Assembly: GCA_031761405.1 (NCBI GenBank) | Contig: JASEVX010000006.1 | Span: 27,547,533 to 27,611,532, forward strand | Reading direction: 5' to 3' | Length of the DNA: 64,000 bases | Source of the DNA: Serripes groenlandicus | Taxonomy: Eukaryota > Mollusca > Bivalvia > Cardiida > Cardiidae | In this document: positions 12,490 to 23,468 of the stretch, piece by piece | Position numbering within the stretch: the first letter of the stretch is position 1 | Layout of the letters: each line of letters begins with the position of its first letter | The notes under the pieces: generated by a model | What the model saw: only the letters and a program-made list of their open reading frames with translations | What the model was told of the DNA's origin: nothing | Databases searched by the model: none | Program-made: the position numbers and the translations under genes

Positions 12490-12890
12490 TTAAGTAAAAA
12501 AATTGATACGATCAAGAGCATTATGTTCAGTATAAACACGAACAATTTGTACCAAAGAAATTAAATGGTAGTATTGAAAAGGTCTATTGTTTTTTCTCGT
12601 TGTGTTATGGTAAAGTTTACAGTTCACTCCTGATTGACCCCCACATTATTTTCAAGTGTTGATAATGCAAGCAAATGAGAATTTTACCTATGCCTATTTT
12701 TGGGAACATTGGTCTAAACATTTTATTTAATTAATTTCAACAATAATGATATAGTTGTTTGTTTATTTGTTTTTTCGAAAAGTTCATAATTGAACACAGT
12801 ATCATCTGAGATGTTCGATATTGTGAAACCCGCGTTGTCTCCTATCATGTGATCTGCGGTGATACATAACAAACATAATAAACATAAACT

Positions 12891-13143
12891 GAGCCATCTT
12901 GCGAGAAAACCAATATTATGGACTCTGCGTAAAGTATCGACCAGACCAGCCTAAGCAACCCGCGCAGTCTTACCCGGATAGACACTTTTCACCTCCTGTG
13001 GATTTTCTGTTTCAGGAAGCATTATTCTATACCTCTATCCCCCTAAGACGAAATGTTTCGGTCCTGATCAGTCTGCGCGGACTGCGCTGGTTGATCTTGG
13101 TCGATGAATTACGCAGTGTCCATAATGTCTCGCGTGACGGCTC
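12891..13143. mobile_element. Foldback MITE (copy A)
   Basis: The arms are inverted repeats: GAGCC...GCGAGA...ATTATGGAC.CTGCGTAA on the left is mirrored at 13090-13143 on the right. The loop holds 'GTGGATTTTCTG'. The open frame 12899-13216 is just this palindrome and is not a gene. I recall similar palindromic MITEs (GAGCC..., 'CTGCGTAAAGT.TCG') as very abundant in clam genomes. Confidence 0.75.
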
Positions 13144-13253
13144 AACTGTAGATAAACCTCGCTTTCGCGTGCATTATCAAAACATAAAAATAAACAGTGG
13201 AACTCAATCAAGCTGAAATGCCAAACTATATAATGAGTCGTATTGTTAGTTTT

Positions 13254-13896
13254 GCTCCCCGAAAACAATTCTGGAGAGCATATAGTCGCCGCTTCGTCCG
13301 TCCGTCCCGAGTTCGTACGTCCAGCTTTTGTTCCGGCTATTTCTCAGCAACTACAGACTTGAATTCAATGAAACTTTATGAGAAGCTTCACTAACAAGAG
13401 CTAAACGTTCCTGTTCGCCGGTGCCTCGCAACGGGCTCCGATTAAAAAGATTTAAACACTTTTCCTGCACGTAACGGCGCCCGTAGAATGCTTTAAAAGA
13501 ATCGGCAAGTGTATACCGTGTCTAATAAGGCCACACACGAACCATTGGTGCAATTTTGCATATTATTTATATGTTCCGGTTCGGTGTTTTTGTACAGATT
13601 TATTGCCCTATTAATTTCTATTTAATATGACATAGGAGAATTCTTGTCCGAGCTAATTCACAGCACCCAGCAGTCGGAATTCAATGATACTTAATGGAAA
13701 GCTTCACTTAGAAGAGGAGATGTGCATATTATCAGCATGTTCTTAATGAATGATATTTAAAGAATTATGGCCCTTTCAATTTATATTTAATATGACATAG
13801 GATAATTTGTGTCCGGGCTATTTCTCAGCAATTACCTGTTGCTACATTTAGTATATTATAGCACCATTCCTGAGTCCTCGCTATACTTTGGGGAGC
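13254..13896. repeat. GCTCCCC-ended repeat (copy A)
   Basis: Bounded by GCTCCCCGAA on the left and CTTTGGGGAGC on the right, an inverted end pair. Inside are 'CGTCCGTCCGTCCCGAG' and three imperfect copies of a unit with 'TTCTCAGCAA.TAC', 'GAATTCAATGA.ACTT' and 'GAAGCTTCACT'. No protein is encoded. Confidence 0.65.
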
Positions 13897-14076
13897 ATCC
13901 ATCGGTTCTATCGATATATTGTTACATGTTAATGACGTACGGAAATGAACGAATCATGATCGGTAGAACTGATCTATCTATTTTCTTCTGCAGTCCAAGG
14001 TCAATTTGTTTTCTTAATAGTACATATAGACGAATGCAATTATCACGCGGTAACTATTATCTCAATGTTCGCGACT

Positions 14077-14700
14077 TTAAATAACATTTGCGTACAGCTG
14101 CATTATGTTTTGTACGGCATAAATTACAACTACGATGACAGTAGACCAGTAGATGTCCGCTACTTTTAAAAACATTCGCGTACAGTATTGTTTTATGTTT
14201 TGTACGGCATAAATTACAACTACGATGACAGTAGACCAGTAGATGTCCGCTACTTTTAAAAACATTCGCGTACAGTATTGTATTATGTTTTGTACGGCAT
14301 AAATTACAACTACGATGAGAGTAAACCAGTAGATGTTCATGACTTTAAATAATATTCGCGTACAGTACTGTTTTATGTTTTGTTCGGCATAAATTACAAC
14401 TGCGATAACAGTAGACCAGTAGACCAGTAGATGTTCGCGAATTTAAATAACCTTCGCGTACAGTACTATATTATGTTTTGTACGCCATAAATTACAACTA
14501 CGATGAGAGTAGACCAGTAGATGTCCGCTACTTTAAATAACATTCGCGTACAGTATTGTATTATGTTTTGTTCGGCATAAATTACAACTACGATGACAGT
14601 AGACCAGTAGATGTTCGTGACTTTAAATAACATTCGCGTACAGTATTGTATTATGTTTTGTTCGGCATAAATTACAACTACGATGACAGTAGACTAGTAA
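14077..14700. repeat. ~90-bp satellite array, about 7 units
   Basis: Units contain 'CATTCGCGTACAGTA', 'TTATGTTTTGTACGGCATAA', 'TTACAACTACGATGA' and 'AGTAGACCAGTAGATGT'. Units are diverged, and one carries a doubled 'AGACCAGT'. The 87-codon reverse-strand frame here simply reads the 90-bp (30-codon) period. Confidence 0.92.
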
Positions 14701-15288
14701 ATCTTCGTGCGGTCTTATCTTGGCCTTCATTGTTCGCTACTCATCTATCAATGATAAAAGCATCAATGAGGAATGTTTACTGACATGTATGTACTTGTCA
14801 AAATCCAGGCATGGCGATTACGATTTCGGGAATTTGGCAGGATATTGGATAAAACATGTTACACAATATTATTTTTTGGTGTTTTACATCAACTAAAATA
14901 ATCGATACGATCAAGAGCATTATGTTCAGTAAAAAACACGAACACTTTGTACCAAAGAAATGAAATGGTAGTATTGAAAAGGTCTCTTGCTCCTTTTCTC
15001 GTTGTGTTATGGTAAAGTTCAAAGTTCACTACTGATTGACCCCCACATTATTTTCAAGTGTTGATAATGCAAGCAAATGTGAATTGTACCTATGCCTATT
15101 TTCGGGAACATTGGTCTAAATATTCTATTTAATTCATTTCAACAATAATGATATAGTTGTTTGGTTTTTTTATCGAAAAGTTCATTATTGAACACAGTAT
15201 CATCTGAGATGTTCGATATTGTGAAACCCGCGTTGTGTCCTGTCATGTGATCTGCGGTGATACATAACAATCATAATAAACATAAACT

Positions 15289-15540
15289 GAGCCATCTTGC
15301 GAGAAAACCAATATTATGGACTCTGCGTAAAGTATCGACCGGACCAGCCTAAGCAACCCGCGCAGTCTTACCCGGATAGACACTTTTCGCCTCCTGTGGA
15401 TTTTCTGTTTCAGGAAGCATTACTCTTTACCTATATCCCCCTAAGACGAAATTCGTCGGCCCAGACCAGTCTGCGCGGAAGGCGCGGGCTGATCTTGATC
15501 GATGCATTACGTAGCGTCCATAATGTCTCGCGTGTGGCTC
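15289..15540. mobile_element. Foldback MITE (copy B)
   Basis: Same palindrome as in copy A with a few substitutions and indels. It was duplicated with the segment rather than inserted independently, since its flanks also match. Confidence 0.75.
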
Positions 15541-15650
15541 AACTGTAGATAAACCTCGCTTTCGCGTGCATTATCAAAACATAAAAATAAACAGTGGAAC
15601 TCAATCAAGCTGAAATGCCAATCTATGTAATGAGTCGTATTGTTAGTTTT

Positions 15651-16301
15651 GCTCCCCGAAAACAATTCAGGAGAGCATATAGTCGCCGCTTTGTCTATCC
15701 GTTCGTCCGTCCCGAGTTCGTCCGTCCAGCTTTTGTCCCGGCTATTTCTCAGCAACTACATACTTGAATTCAATGAAACTTTATGGGAAGCTTCACTAAC
15801 AAGAGCAAACAAAACGTTCCTTTCTGTTCGCCCGTGCCTCGCCACGGGTTTCGGTTAAAAAGATGCAAACACTTTTCCTGCACGTAACCGCGCCCGTCGA
15901 ATGCTTTAAGAGAATCGGCAAGTGTCTACCGTGTCTAATAAGGTCACACACGAACCATTGGTGCAATTTTGCATATTATCAATATGTTCCGGTTCGGTGC
16001 TTTTGTACAGATTTATTGCCCCATTAATTTCTATTTAATATGACATAGGAAAATTCTTGTCCGAGCTAATTCTCAGCACACAGCAGTTGGAATTCAATGG
16101 AAAGCTTCACTTAAAAGAGGAGATGTACATATTATCACCATGTTCTGGTTGAATGATTTTTCACAGAATTATGGCCCTTTCAATTTCTATACAGTATGAT
16201 ATAGGACTATTTGTGTCCGGGCTATTTCTCAGCAATGATCTGCTGCTACATATAGTATATTAGAGCTCCATTTCTGTGTCCTCGCTATACTTCGGGGAGC
16301 A
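15651..16301. repeat. GCTCCCC-ended repeat (copy B)
   Basis: Counterpart of 13254-13896 with the same inverted ends (GCTCCCCGAA / CTTCGGGGAGC). Confidence 0.65.
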
Positions 16302-16489
16302 TCATCGGTTCCACCATATCTTGTTATATTTAAATAACGTACGGAAATGAACGAATCATGATCGGTAGAACTGACCTACCTATTTTCTACTGCAGAGGTC
16401 GAACTAATATATGCTTGTCCAAGGTTAATTAATTGTCACAATAGTACATCTAGACGAATGCAATCATCACACGTTAACTATTATCTCGA

Positions 16490-17655
16490 TGTTCGCGACT
16501 TTGAATAACATTCGCGTACAGTACTGTATTATGTTTTGTACGGCATAGTTTACAACTACGATAATAGTAGACCAATAGACCAGTAGATGTCCGCGACGTT
16601 AAATAATATCGCATACAGTACTGTAGTATCGTTTGTTCGGCATAGTTTACAACACCGATGATATTAGACCAGTAGACCAGTAGATGTCCGCGACTTTAAA
16701 TAATATCGCGTACAGTACTGTATTATGTTTTGTACGGCATAAATTACAACTACGATGATATTAGACCAGTAGACCAGTAGATGTCCGCGACTTTAAATAA
16801 TATCGCGTACAGTACTGTATTATGTTTTGTACGGCATAAATTACAACTACGATGATATTAGACCAGTAGACCAGTAGATGTCCGCGACTTTAAATAATAT
16901 CGCGTACAGTACTGTATTATGTTTTGTACGGCATAAATTACAACTACGATGATATTAGACCAGTAGACCAGTAGATGTCCGCGACTTTAAATAATATCGC
17001 GTACAGTACTGTATTATGTTTTGTACGGCATAAATTACAACTACGATGATATTAGACCAGTAGACCAGTAGATGTCCGCGACTTTAAATAATATCGCGTA
17101 CAGTACTGTATTATGTTTTGTACGGCATAAATTACAACTACGATGATATTAGACCAGTAGACCAGTAGATGTCCGCGACTTTAAATAATATCGCGTACAG
17201 TACTGTATTATGTTTTGTACGGCATAAATTACAACTACGATGATATTAGACCAGTAGACCAGTAGATGTCCGCGACTTTAAATAATATCGCGTACAGTAC
17301 TGTATTATGTTTTGTACGGCATAAATTACAACTACGATGATATTAGACCAGTAGACCAGTAGATGTCCGCGACTTTAAATAATATCGCGTACAGTACTGT
17401 ATTATGTTTTGTACGGCATAAATTACAACAACGATGATATTAGACCAGTAGACCAGTAGATGTCCGCGACTTTAAATAACATTCGCGTACAGTACTGTAT
17501 TATGTTTTGTACGGCATAAATTACAACTACGATGATAGTAGACCAGTAGACCAGTAGATATCCGCTACTTTACATAACATTCGCGTACAGTACTGTAGTA
17601 TCGTTTGTTCGGCATAAGTTACAACTGCGAGGACAGTAGACCAGTATATGTTCGT
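16490..17655. repeat. 97-bp satellite array, about 11-12 units
   Basis: From 16721 to about 17400 the 'TATTATGTTTTGTACGGCAT' landmark recurs every 97 bp with hardly a mismatch. Outer units at both ends are diverged. The unit is the copy-A unit plus a doubled 'AGACCAGT' and a 1-base loss in 'ATATCGCG'. Confidence 0.95.
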
Positions 17656-17854
17656 GCGGTCTTATCTTGGCCTTCATTGTTCACTACTCATCTATCAATG
17701 ATAAAGAATCTTCAATGAGGAATAGTTTACTGACATTTAAGAACTTGTCAAAACCCAGGCATGGCGATTACGATTTCGGGAATTTGCCAGGATATTGGTT
17801 AAAACATATTACACAATATTATTGTTTGGTGTTTTAAACCGCTTACAACAATTG

Positions 17855-18075
17855 TTCAGTTATATCACGGCGTTTCCTTGGTAAGTTATCAGTACAACTC
17901 GTCCTTTTATCCTGACACCAGCAAGTCAGTCGTAATGCTTGCCCCGCAAACCTGAGCGCAGAGGAGGGCAACCATAACTGCCATTTTTAAAGTCTTTGAT
18001 ATGACTCGGCCGATCGAACCCTCGACCTTACGCACCGAGGCGAACGCTCTACCACTACATCACCGAGGCGGTAGG
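17855..18075 (-). mobile_element. tRNA-derived SINE
   Basis: Read on the minus strand, a tRNA-like head with A-box-like 'TGTAGTGGTAGAGCG' and B box 'GGGTTCGAT' lies at about 18005-18072. The body then runs to a tail matching 'ATATCACGGCG...GTTTTAAA' near 17855-17900. Same family as 19423-19675. The tRNA identity is not resolvable. Confidence 0.7.
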
Positions 18076-19075
18076 AAAACAAGAAGAATAGGGTCAAATA
18101 GAAGTCACTACCTCATTATACGTCTTGACGTATCTGGGCCCGTATTCACCAACCCGTCTCAAGTTCGATATTTTGACTTGAGACTAAATTACGGACTCAA
18201 GTACGTTTTTGATATTTAGTCCGTATTCACCAACCCGACTTAAGTGAGAATCAAACTAAATTTTAGGATTTTCGGTCTCAGTATTTAGTTCACTTTGGGG
18301 CATAGCCTTACCACTACACACCATCGAGGCGGTCGGAAAACAACAAGAATAAGGTCAATAGAAGTCATTACCTCAGTATACGTCTTGTCGTATCTGGTCT
18401 CTACATCTATTAGGACATATGTACTGAAATTGTCAGTTTAAGCAGGGTCCTTGCTATGCTATCTTCATCGCGTATAATAAAGACACGGGCGAGATTGTGC
18501 GAATCTTCACGCATCTGGTCTCTACATCTATATGGACATTTTGTCCGGAGATTGTAAATTTAAGCAGTGTCCTTGTTATGTGATCTTCATCGCTACTAAA
18601 GACTCGGGCGAGGCTGTACATTCGCATAATCTCACCAGAGTCTTGACCAGTCGTGTATATGTTACAAATACATAATGCATCGTTTGACATACGACTGGAA
18701 GTGACGCCCCATTAGTCTTAAGTCAATATATCTTTAAATGATGCCAAAATTGGAATGTCATTAAGACTCCAAATCGCTAGAATGTGCTCGTGTAGATCGG
18801 TATTGGCGTTAGCACTCTTTTTTTATGAAGTCAACTGGTTCTTAAATGTGCTTTAGTTAAATTTAACGATATATCACCAACCCTTTCGTAGATGTTTCTA
18901 ATATCAAGTCTCCCTGGGGACAATAATCAATTTCTTATCCTGAGGTTATCTGGTAACAACTTCAAAGATATTTCCCCTTGGTACTTGCTTGTAGACAAAT
19001 CTCTGTATTTTACTTGTTTAACATCCATGTGTCGAAGAAATCTCAAAGTCGCCGCCATTACCAAGGGTTTGATTG
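18076..19075. other. Repeat-derived spacer
   Basis: Holds a 'CCGTATTCACCAACCCG' motif twice (about 18140 and 18222), and a ~120-bp direct repeat of 'CTTGTCGTATCTGGTCTCTACATCTAT...GGACAT' near 18383 and 18510. No coding exon recognised. Confidence 0.5.
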
Positions 19076-19300
19076 ATTGATTATGGTTTAACGCCGTTTT
19101 CAACAAATGTTTAGTTATATGACGGCGACCAGTTCACCTACTCATGCGTTTCCTGGTTTTCCCACACCAGTACACCACACAACTTACTTTCCACGCAACT
19201 GGCTGCTTTTCCACATATACTGTTAAACAGCCCATTGGTGAAAGAGGAATGAAGCATGTCACAGTTACTTTGGTCAAACGCCGGAATTTCGCTGAATTTC
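19076..19300 (-). mobile_element. SINE tail fragment
   Basis: Plus-strand 'GTTTAACGCCGTTTTCAACA', then 'ATATGACGGCGACCAGTTCACC' type sequence, then 'TTCCCACACCAGTAC'. This is the 3' region of a bivalve SINE read backward. No clear tRNA head. Confidence 0.65.
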
Positions 19301-19422
19301 TGCAATTGGAATAATCACCCTTGGTGTTTAATACGGAACATCGTTAATGAACTCGCCGATGTCCATACCAGATTAGTATTTATTAACAGTATATAGGCAT
19401 AATTAGAACAGGTTTATTTGTA

Positions 19423-19675
19423 TGGTGTGTAACGCCGCTTTTAACAAATTTTGCGTTAAATGACGGCATTTCCTGGCTAAGTTACCAGGACTACTGGTCC
19501 GTTTATGCTGACACAAACAAGTCAGTTGTAATACTAACCCCCAAAACCCTAAGCGCAAGCAAAGGAGGAAAAGTCATTACGAATATCTTTAAAGTCTTTG
19601 GTATGACCCGGATCAAACCAGCGACCTCCCGTACCCGAGGCGGACGCTATTCCACAACACCACCGAAGCGGTCAA
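19423..19675 (-). mobile_element. tRNA-derived SINE
   Basis: A 'GTAACGCCGCTTTTAACA' tail near 19428 and a degraded tRNA-like head at about 19603-19672 ('ACCCGAGGCGGACGCTATTC' region). It shares its body ('AAGTCAGT.GTAAT', 'TCTTTAAAGTCTTTG') with 17855-18075. Confidence 0.7.
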
Positions 19676-20139
19676 GATTTAAACAATATACTGCTATTGA
19701 ATTTTAGTGGTTTTACATCACCAATAATCATTGACATACTGCCTGCGTGTTTTAAGCATCCTTTCTGTATTCCAATGGTGTACATGTCATGGTTTTCCCT
19801 TTCAAAATAAATTAGCTATACCTACCCCGAATAAGAACTTCTAATAAAGGGAATGTAACGGGTAAGTTTAAGATACTAAACATAATTAAATCAGACGATT
19901 TACCAATGAAAATGGCTCACCCATGAGGGTGTTTTGTTGAATTTAGACTTTAGTATTTTAACATCGATTACGAAACATGTTTACCGTTAATAGTTATCAC
20001 GACCAATGACTTCTGGGAGACCGAAGCAGTACTTTTGTAGTTTGTGTGGAAACATCCCAAAGGCAGAACCCGCTCTTTTGACCTGGGACAGTTTGTTCAT
20101 GAATCCTACTCTCTACCACTGCACCACTGTCTGTGTTTA

Positions 20140-20400
20140 ATTATTTAACAGTATTTTCAACATTATTGAAGTTATATCACGGTATTTCCTGTGTATCATT
20201 ACCGAAGCCACCGGTACAATTATCCTATCACCAGTGTGTCAGTTATTCCAGGAGGAGGGAATCCAGTTCTTCCACTTGTTATTACATGTATAAGTTTCTG
20301 GTATATTAACCACGGATTGAACCCGGAATCGAATCCGGGTCATTCTTTCTAGAGACTGGCTCTCTGACAACTACACCACTGAGTTGGTAGTAGGAATATG
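20140..20400 (-). mobile_element. tRNA-derived SINE
   Basis: 'TTCAACATTATTGAAGTTATA' with TCACGG as tail. A tRNA-like head on the minus strand near 20310-20395 has a 'CCCGGATTCGATTCCGGG' T-arm that still pairs. Confidence 0.65.
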
Positions 20401-20495
20401 TAATAACCCCACCTCACCAGAACCTTCATTGTCAAACCAGTTGTAAAACAGAAGATGTACACGGCATGTGAGGAAATTACCCCTTCTCCTGCTGT

Positions 20496-21720
20496 ATGCG
20501 TCTTTTAAACAACAAGATTTATGGTGTTTTCGACTTTATAGGACAATCGGAAACATTGTCGCATCGTCATAATCATCACCATCATTATCGTCGTCGACGT
20601 CATCTTCATGCCAAGCAGCAGCATGGACGTCGTCACCATTATCTTCCTATCGTCATCGCCATTATCATCGGCATTATCATCTTCATCATCATAATCGTCA
20701 TTATCATCATGATAATCGCAAGAATCTTCATTGTTTGTGCGACGTTTAAACAGCGAGTATCAAGGGGTGTGTGACTTTTAAACAACCAGATTTATGGTGT
20801 GTTCGACTTTTTACGCCAATCGGAAACATTGTCGCATCGTCATAATCATCACCATCATTATCGTCGTCGACGTCATCTTCATGTCCAGCAGCAGCATGGA
20901 CGTCGTTACCATTATCTTCCTATCGTCATCGCCATTATCATCTTCAAAATCATAATCGCCATTATCATCATGACAATCGCAAGAATCGTCAGTGCTTGTG
21001 CGACGTTTAAACAGCGAGTATCAAGGGGTGTGTGACTTTTAAACAACGAGATTTATGGTGTGTTCGACTTTATACGCCAATCGGAAACATTGTCGCATCG
21101 TCATAATCATCACCATCATTATCGTCGTCGACGTCATCTTCATGTCAAGCAGCAGCATGGACGTCGTCACCATTATCTTCCTATCGTCATCGCAATTATC
21201 ATCGGCATTATCATCTTCATCATCATAATCGTCATTATCATCATGATAATCGCAAGAATCTTCATTGTTTGTGCGACGTTTAAACAGCGAATATTAAGGG
21301 GTGTGCGACTTTTAAACAAGGAGTATTATGGTGTTTTTGACTTTTTACGAGAATCGGAAACATTGTCGTATCGTCATAATCATCACCATCATTATCGTCG
21401 TCGTCGACACCGTCATAATCATCACCATCATTATCGTCGTCGTCGACACCGTCATAATCATCACCATCATTATCGTCGTCGTCGACACCGTCATAATCAT
21501 CACCATCATTATCGTCGTCGTCGACACCGTCATAATCATTACCATCATTATCGTCGTCGACGTTGTCATTAACATCGCACTTATCCTCAGCAGCAGCATG
21601 GACGTCGTAATCATCAACTTCCATACCGGCATCGCCATCACCATCTTCATCTTCACAATCGTCAATATTATCATGATCATCACGAAAGTCTTAATTGTTG
21701 GCAAATGAAACAAGGTCCGA
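20496..21720. repeat. 260-274-bp tandem repeat rich in CAT/CGT
   Basis: Four units are marked by 'GGAAACATTGTCG' at about 20549, 20822, 21082 and 21356. Each has 'CATCGTCATAATCATCACC' and 'GCAGCAGCATGGACGTCG'. In the last unit a 39-bp subunit (CGTCATAATCATC...GTCGTCGTCGACAC) is repeated five times. Open frames occur in at least three frames on both strands because the units lack stops; none looks like a real protein. Confidence 0.93.
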
Positions 21721-21769
21721 TATCGCATGACGCGCACTTTTGTAGTTATACTATACGTCTATACACAGG

Positions 21770-21990
21770 GTCGTCTGAGTTTTCCCATAGTCACGGTTAT
21801 ACATGTGTTTGATGGCGGTCCCGTAGAGGTACTGGTTAATCGTTGAAATCGACTCTAAAGATGATTAGAAAAGCTTCTACATGAATTAAACTAACTATAA
21901 AGTTTATCATTTAAGAAAAAACGTTCGCTTTCATCAACCTCAAATGCTTTATTCTTATTTGTTAACTCACTGGAATTCAATAAAAACTAA
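21770..21990 (+). pseudogene. FReD gene 3' end remnant
   Basis: Codon-by-codon match to the end of the FReD gene. 'CATAGTCACGGTTATACATG' aligns with the HNHRISGV codons and 'TGGCGGTCCCGTAGAGGT' with WQGFRG. SLKSTLKMIRKAST then ends in TGA at 21882-21884. TGA replaces Tyr before the Trp (21810-21812), and TAA replaces Tyr before SLKST (21837-21839). Homology continues into the 3' UTR ('AACTATAAAGTTTATCATTTAA'). This is the tail of a second, dead FReD gene in the same orientation 10.3 kb downstream. Confidence 0.85.
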
Positions 21991-22534
21991 ACGTTATGTA
22001 AAGTGGTATCGAGGTTTTTTTTTGTTTTTTTTAAATGCGCGATGTGGAAATACTATTTAATTTAAATTTGACGAAAATACTTATATATATGTAATTAATA
22101 ATAATAAATAAATTTTATGACTAATGTATGTTTGCACGAAGGTCAGGACCAGGTCAATGTTTTTAAGCTATAGTACATATATTGTAAATTTTGAGTTTAA
22201 CGCCGTTTTCAACGGTATTTGAGTAATAACAAGACGGGCGATTTACACAACGTGTGTATCCTTGCTTTCTCACGCCAATACTCGACCCAATATTCTTCCC
22301 AAGTAACCATAATAATGTCAGGTAAAACGTCGACGTTGACAAATATGTTGCTTCTCAACTTAACTTGTCAGTATGTTATGCCTCAATACTCGATTTAAAC
22401 AGACTATGTACAACGTCGTGTCTATTTAAAACAGTTGATTCGTGTTGGTTAAACAATATTATATTCATATTCATAAAACCATATACGCGATATAATTCAT
22501 AATTACATATAAGAAAAGATAAAACAGAAATGGT
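21991..22534. other. AT-rich spacer with SINE piece
   Basis: Contains 'GAGTTTAACGCCGTTTTCAA' near 22192, followed by 'CACGCCAATACTCGACCC', a diverged SINE tail. No gene seen. Confidence 0.5.
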
Positions 22535-23468
22535 GTTGAGAGCTCAGTTTTCAGCCATATTACAGTAATATCATGACGGTATTAAATCGTGTTGAGGACT
22601 CAATTTTCAGCCATATTACAGTTATATCATGACGGTATTAATTCGTGTTGAGACCTCAGTTTTCAGCCATATTACAGTTATATCATGACGGTATTAAATC
22701 ATGTTGAGAACTCAGTTTTCAGCCATATTACGGTAATTTCATGACGATATTAAATCGTGTTGAGGACTCAGTTTTCAGCCACATTACAGTTATATCATGA
22801 CGGTATTAAATCATGTTGAGAACTCAGTTTTCAGCCACATTACAGTTATATCATGACGGTATTAAATCGTGTTGAGAACTCAGTTTTCATCCATATTACA
22901 GTAATATCATGACGGCATTAAATCGTGTTGAGAACTTAGTTTTCAGACATATTACAGTAATATCATGACGGCATTAAATCGTGTTGAGAACTCAGTTTTC
23001 AGCCATATAATATCATGGCGGCATTAAATCGTGTTGCGGACTCAGTTTTCATCCATATTACAGTTATAACATGGCGGCATTAAATCGTGATGAGGACTCG
23101 GTTTTTAGCCATATTACAGATATATCATGACGGCATTAAATCGTGTTGAGGACTCAGTTTTCATCCATATTACAGTTATATCATGGCGGCATTAAATCGT
23201 GATGAGGACTCAGTTTTCAGCCATATTACAGATATATCATGACGGCATTAAATCGTGTTGAGGACTCAGTTTTCATCCATATTACAGTTATATCATGGCG
23301 GCATTAAATCGTGATGAGTACTTAGTTTTCAGACATATTACAGATATATCATGACGGCATTAAATCGTGTTGAGGACTCAGTTTTCATCCATATTACAGT
23401 TATATCATGGCGGCATTAAATCGTGATGAGTACTCAGTTTTCAGCCATATTACAGATATATCATGATG
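22535..23468. repeat. 56-bp minisatellite, about 17 units
   Basis: The unit contains 'GTGTTGAGGACTCAGTTTTC', 'AGCCATATTACAGTTATATC' and 'ATGACGGTATTAAATC'. From about 23030 on, a two-unit (112-bp) higher-order period alternates 'GTTGAGG...CATCCATATTACAGTTAT' with 'GATGAGG...CAGCCATATTACAGATAT'. Confidence 0.95.

Larger units (their letters stand above)
12490..14893. repeat. Segmental duplication, copy A
   Basis: Starts at 'GATACGATCAAGAGCATTAT' and runs to the 'TGGTGTTTTA' near 14885. The same order of components recurs immediately downstream as copy B: leader, foldback MITE, GCTCCCC element, ~90-bp satellite, then 'GGTCTTATCTTGGCCTTC' tail. The array here is shorter than in B, and much of the length difference lies there. 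Confidence 0.88.
14894..17855. repeat. Segmental duplication, copy B
   Basis: Starts at 'GATACGATCAAGAGCATTAT' near 14902 and ends at 'TTGTTTGGTGTTTTA' near 17845. It is head-to-tail with copy A with almost no spacer. It contains the same MITE (15289-15540), the same GCTCCCC element (15651-16301) and a longer, more uniform satellite. Confidence 0.88.

Noticed and set aside
12899..13216. 105-codon frame (and its twin at 15297-15548)
   Set aside because: It lies wholly in a palindromic MITE, and the opposite strand has a matching frame from the mirror arm.
14077..14340. 87-codon reverse-strand frame with repeated 'VVVIYAVQNI'
   Set aside because: Product of the 90-bp satellite period, with no independent coding signal.
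16490..17655. CRISPR-like regular array
   Set aside because: Units are fully repeated with no unique spacers, and the context is eukaryotic.
21060..21737. His/Arg-rich, Ile/Val-rich and Asp-rich frames of 114-170 codons
   Set aside because: All overlap in one low-complexity tandem array, on both strands and in several frames.
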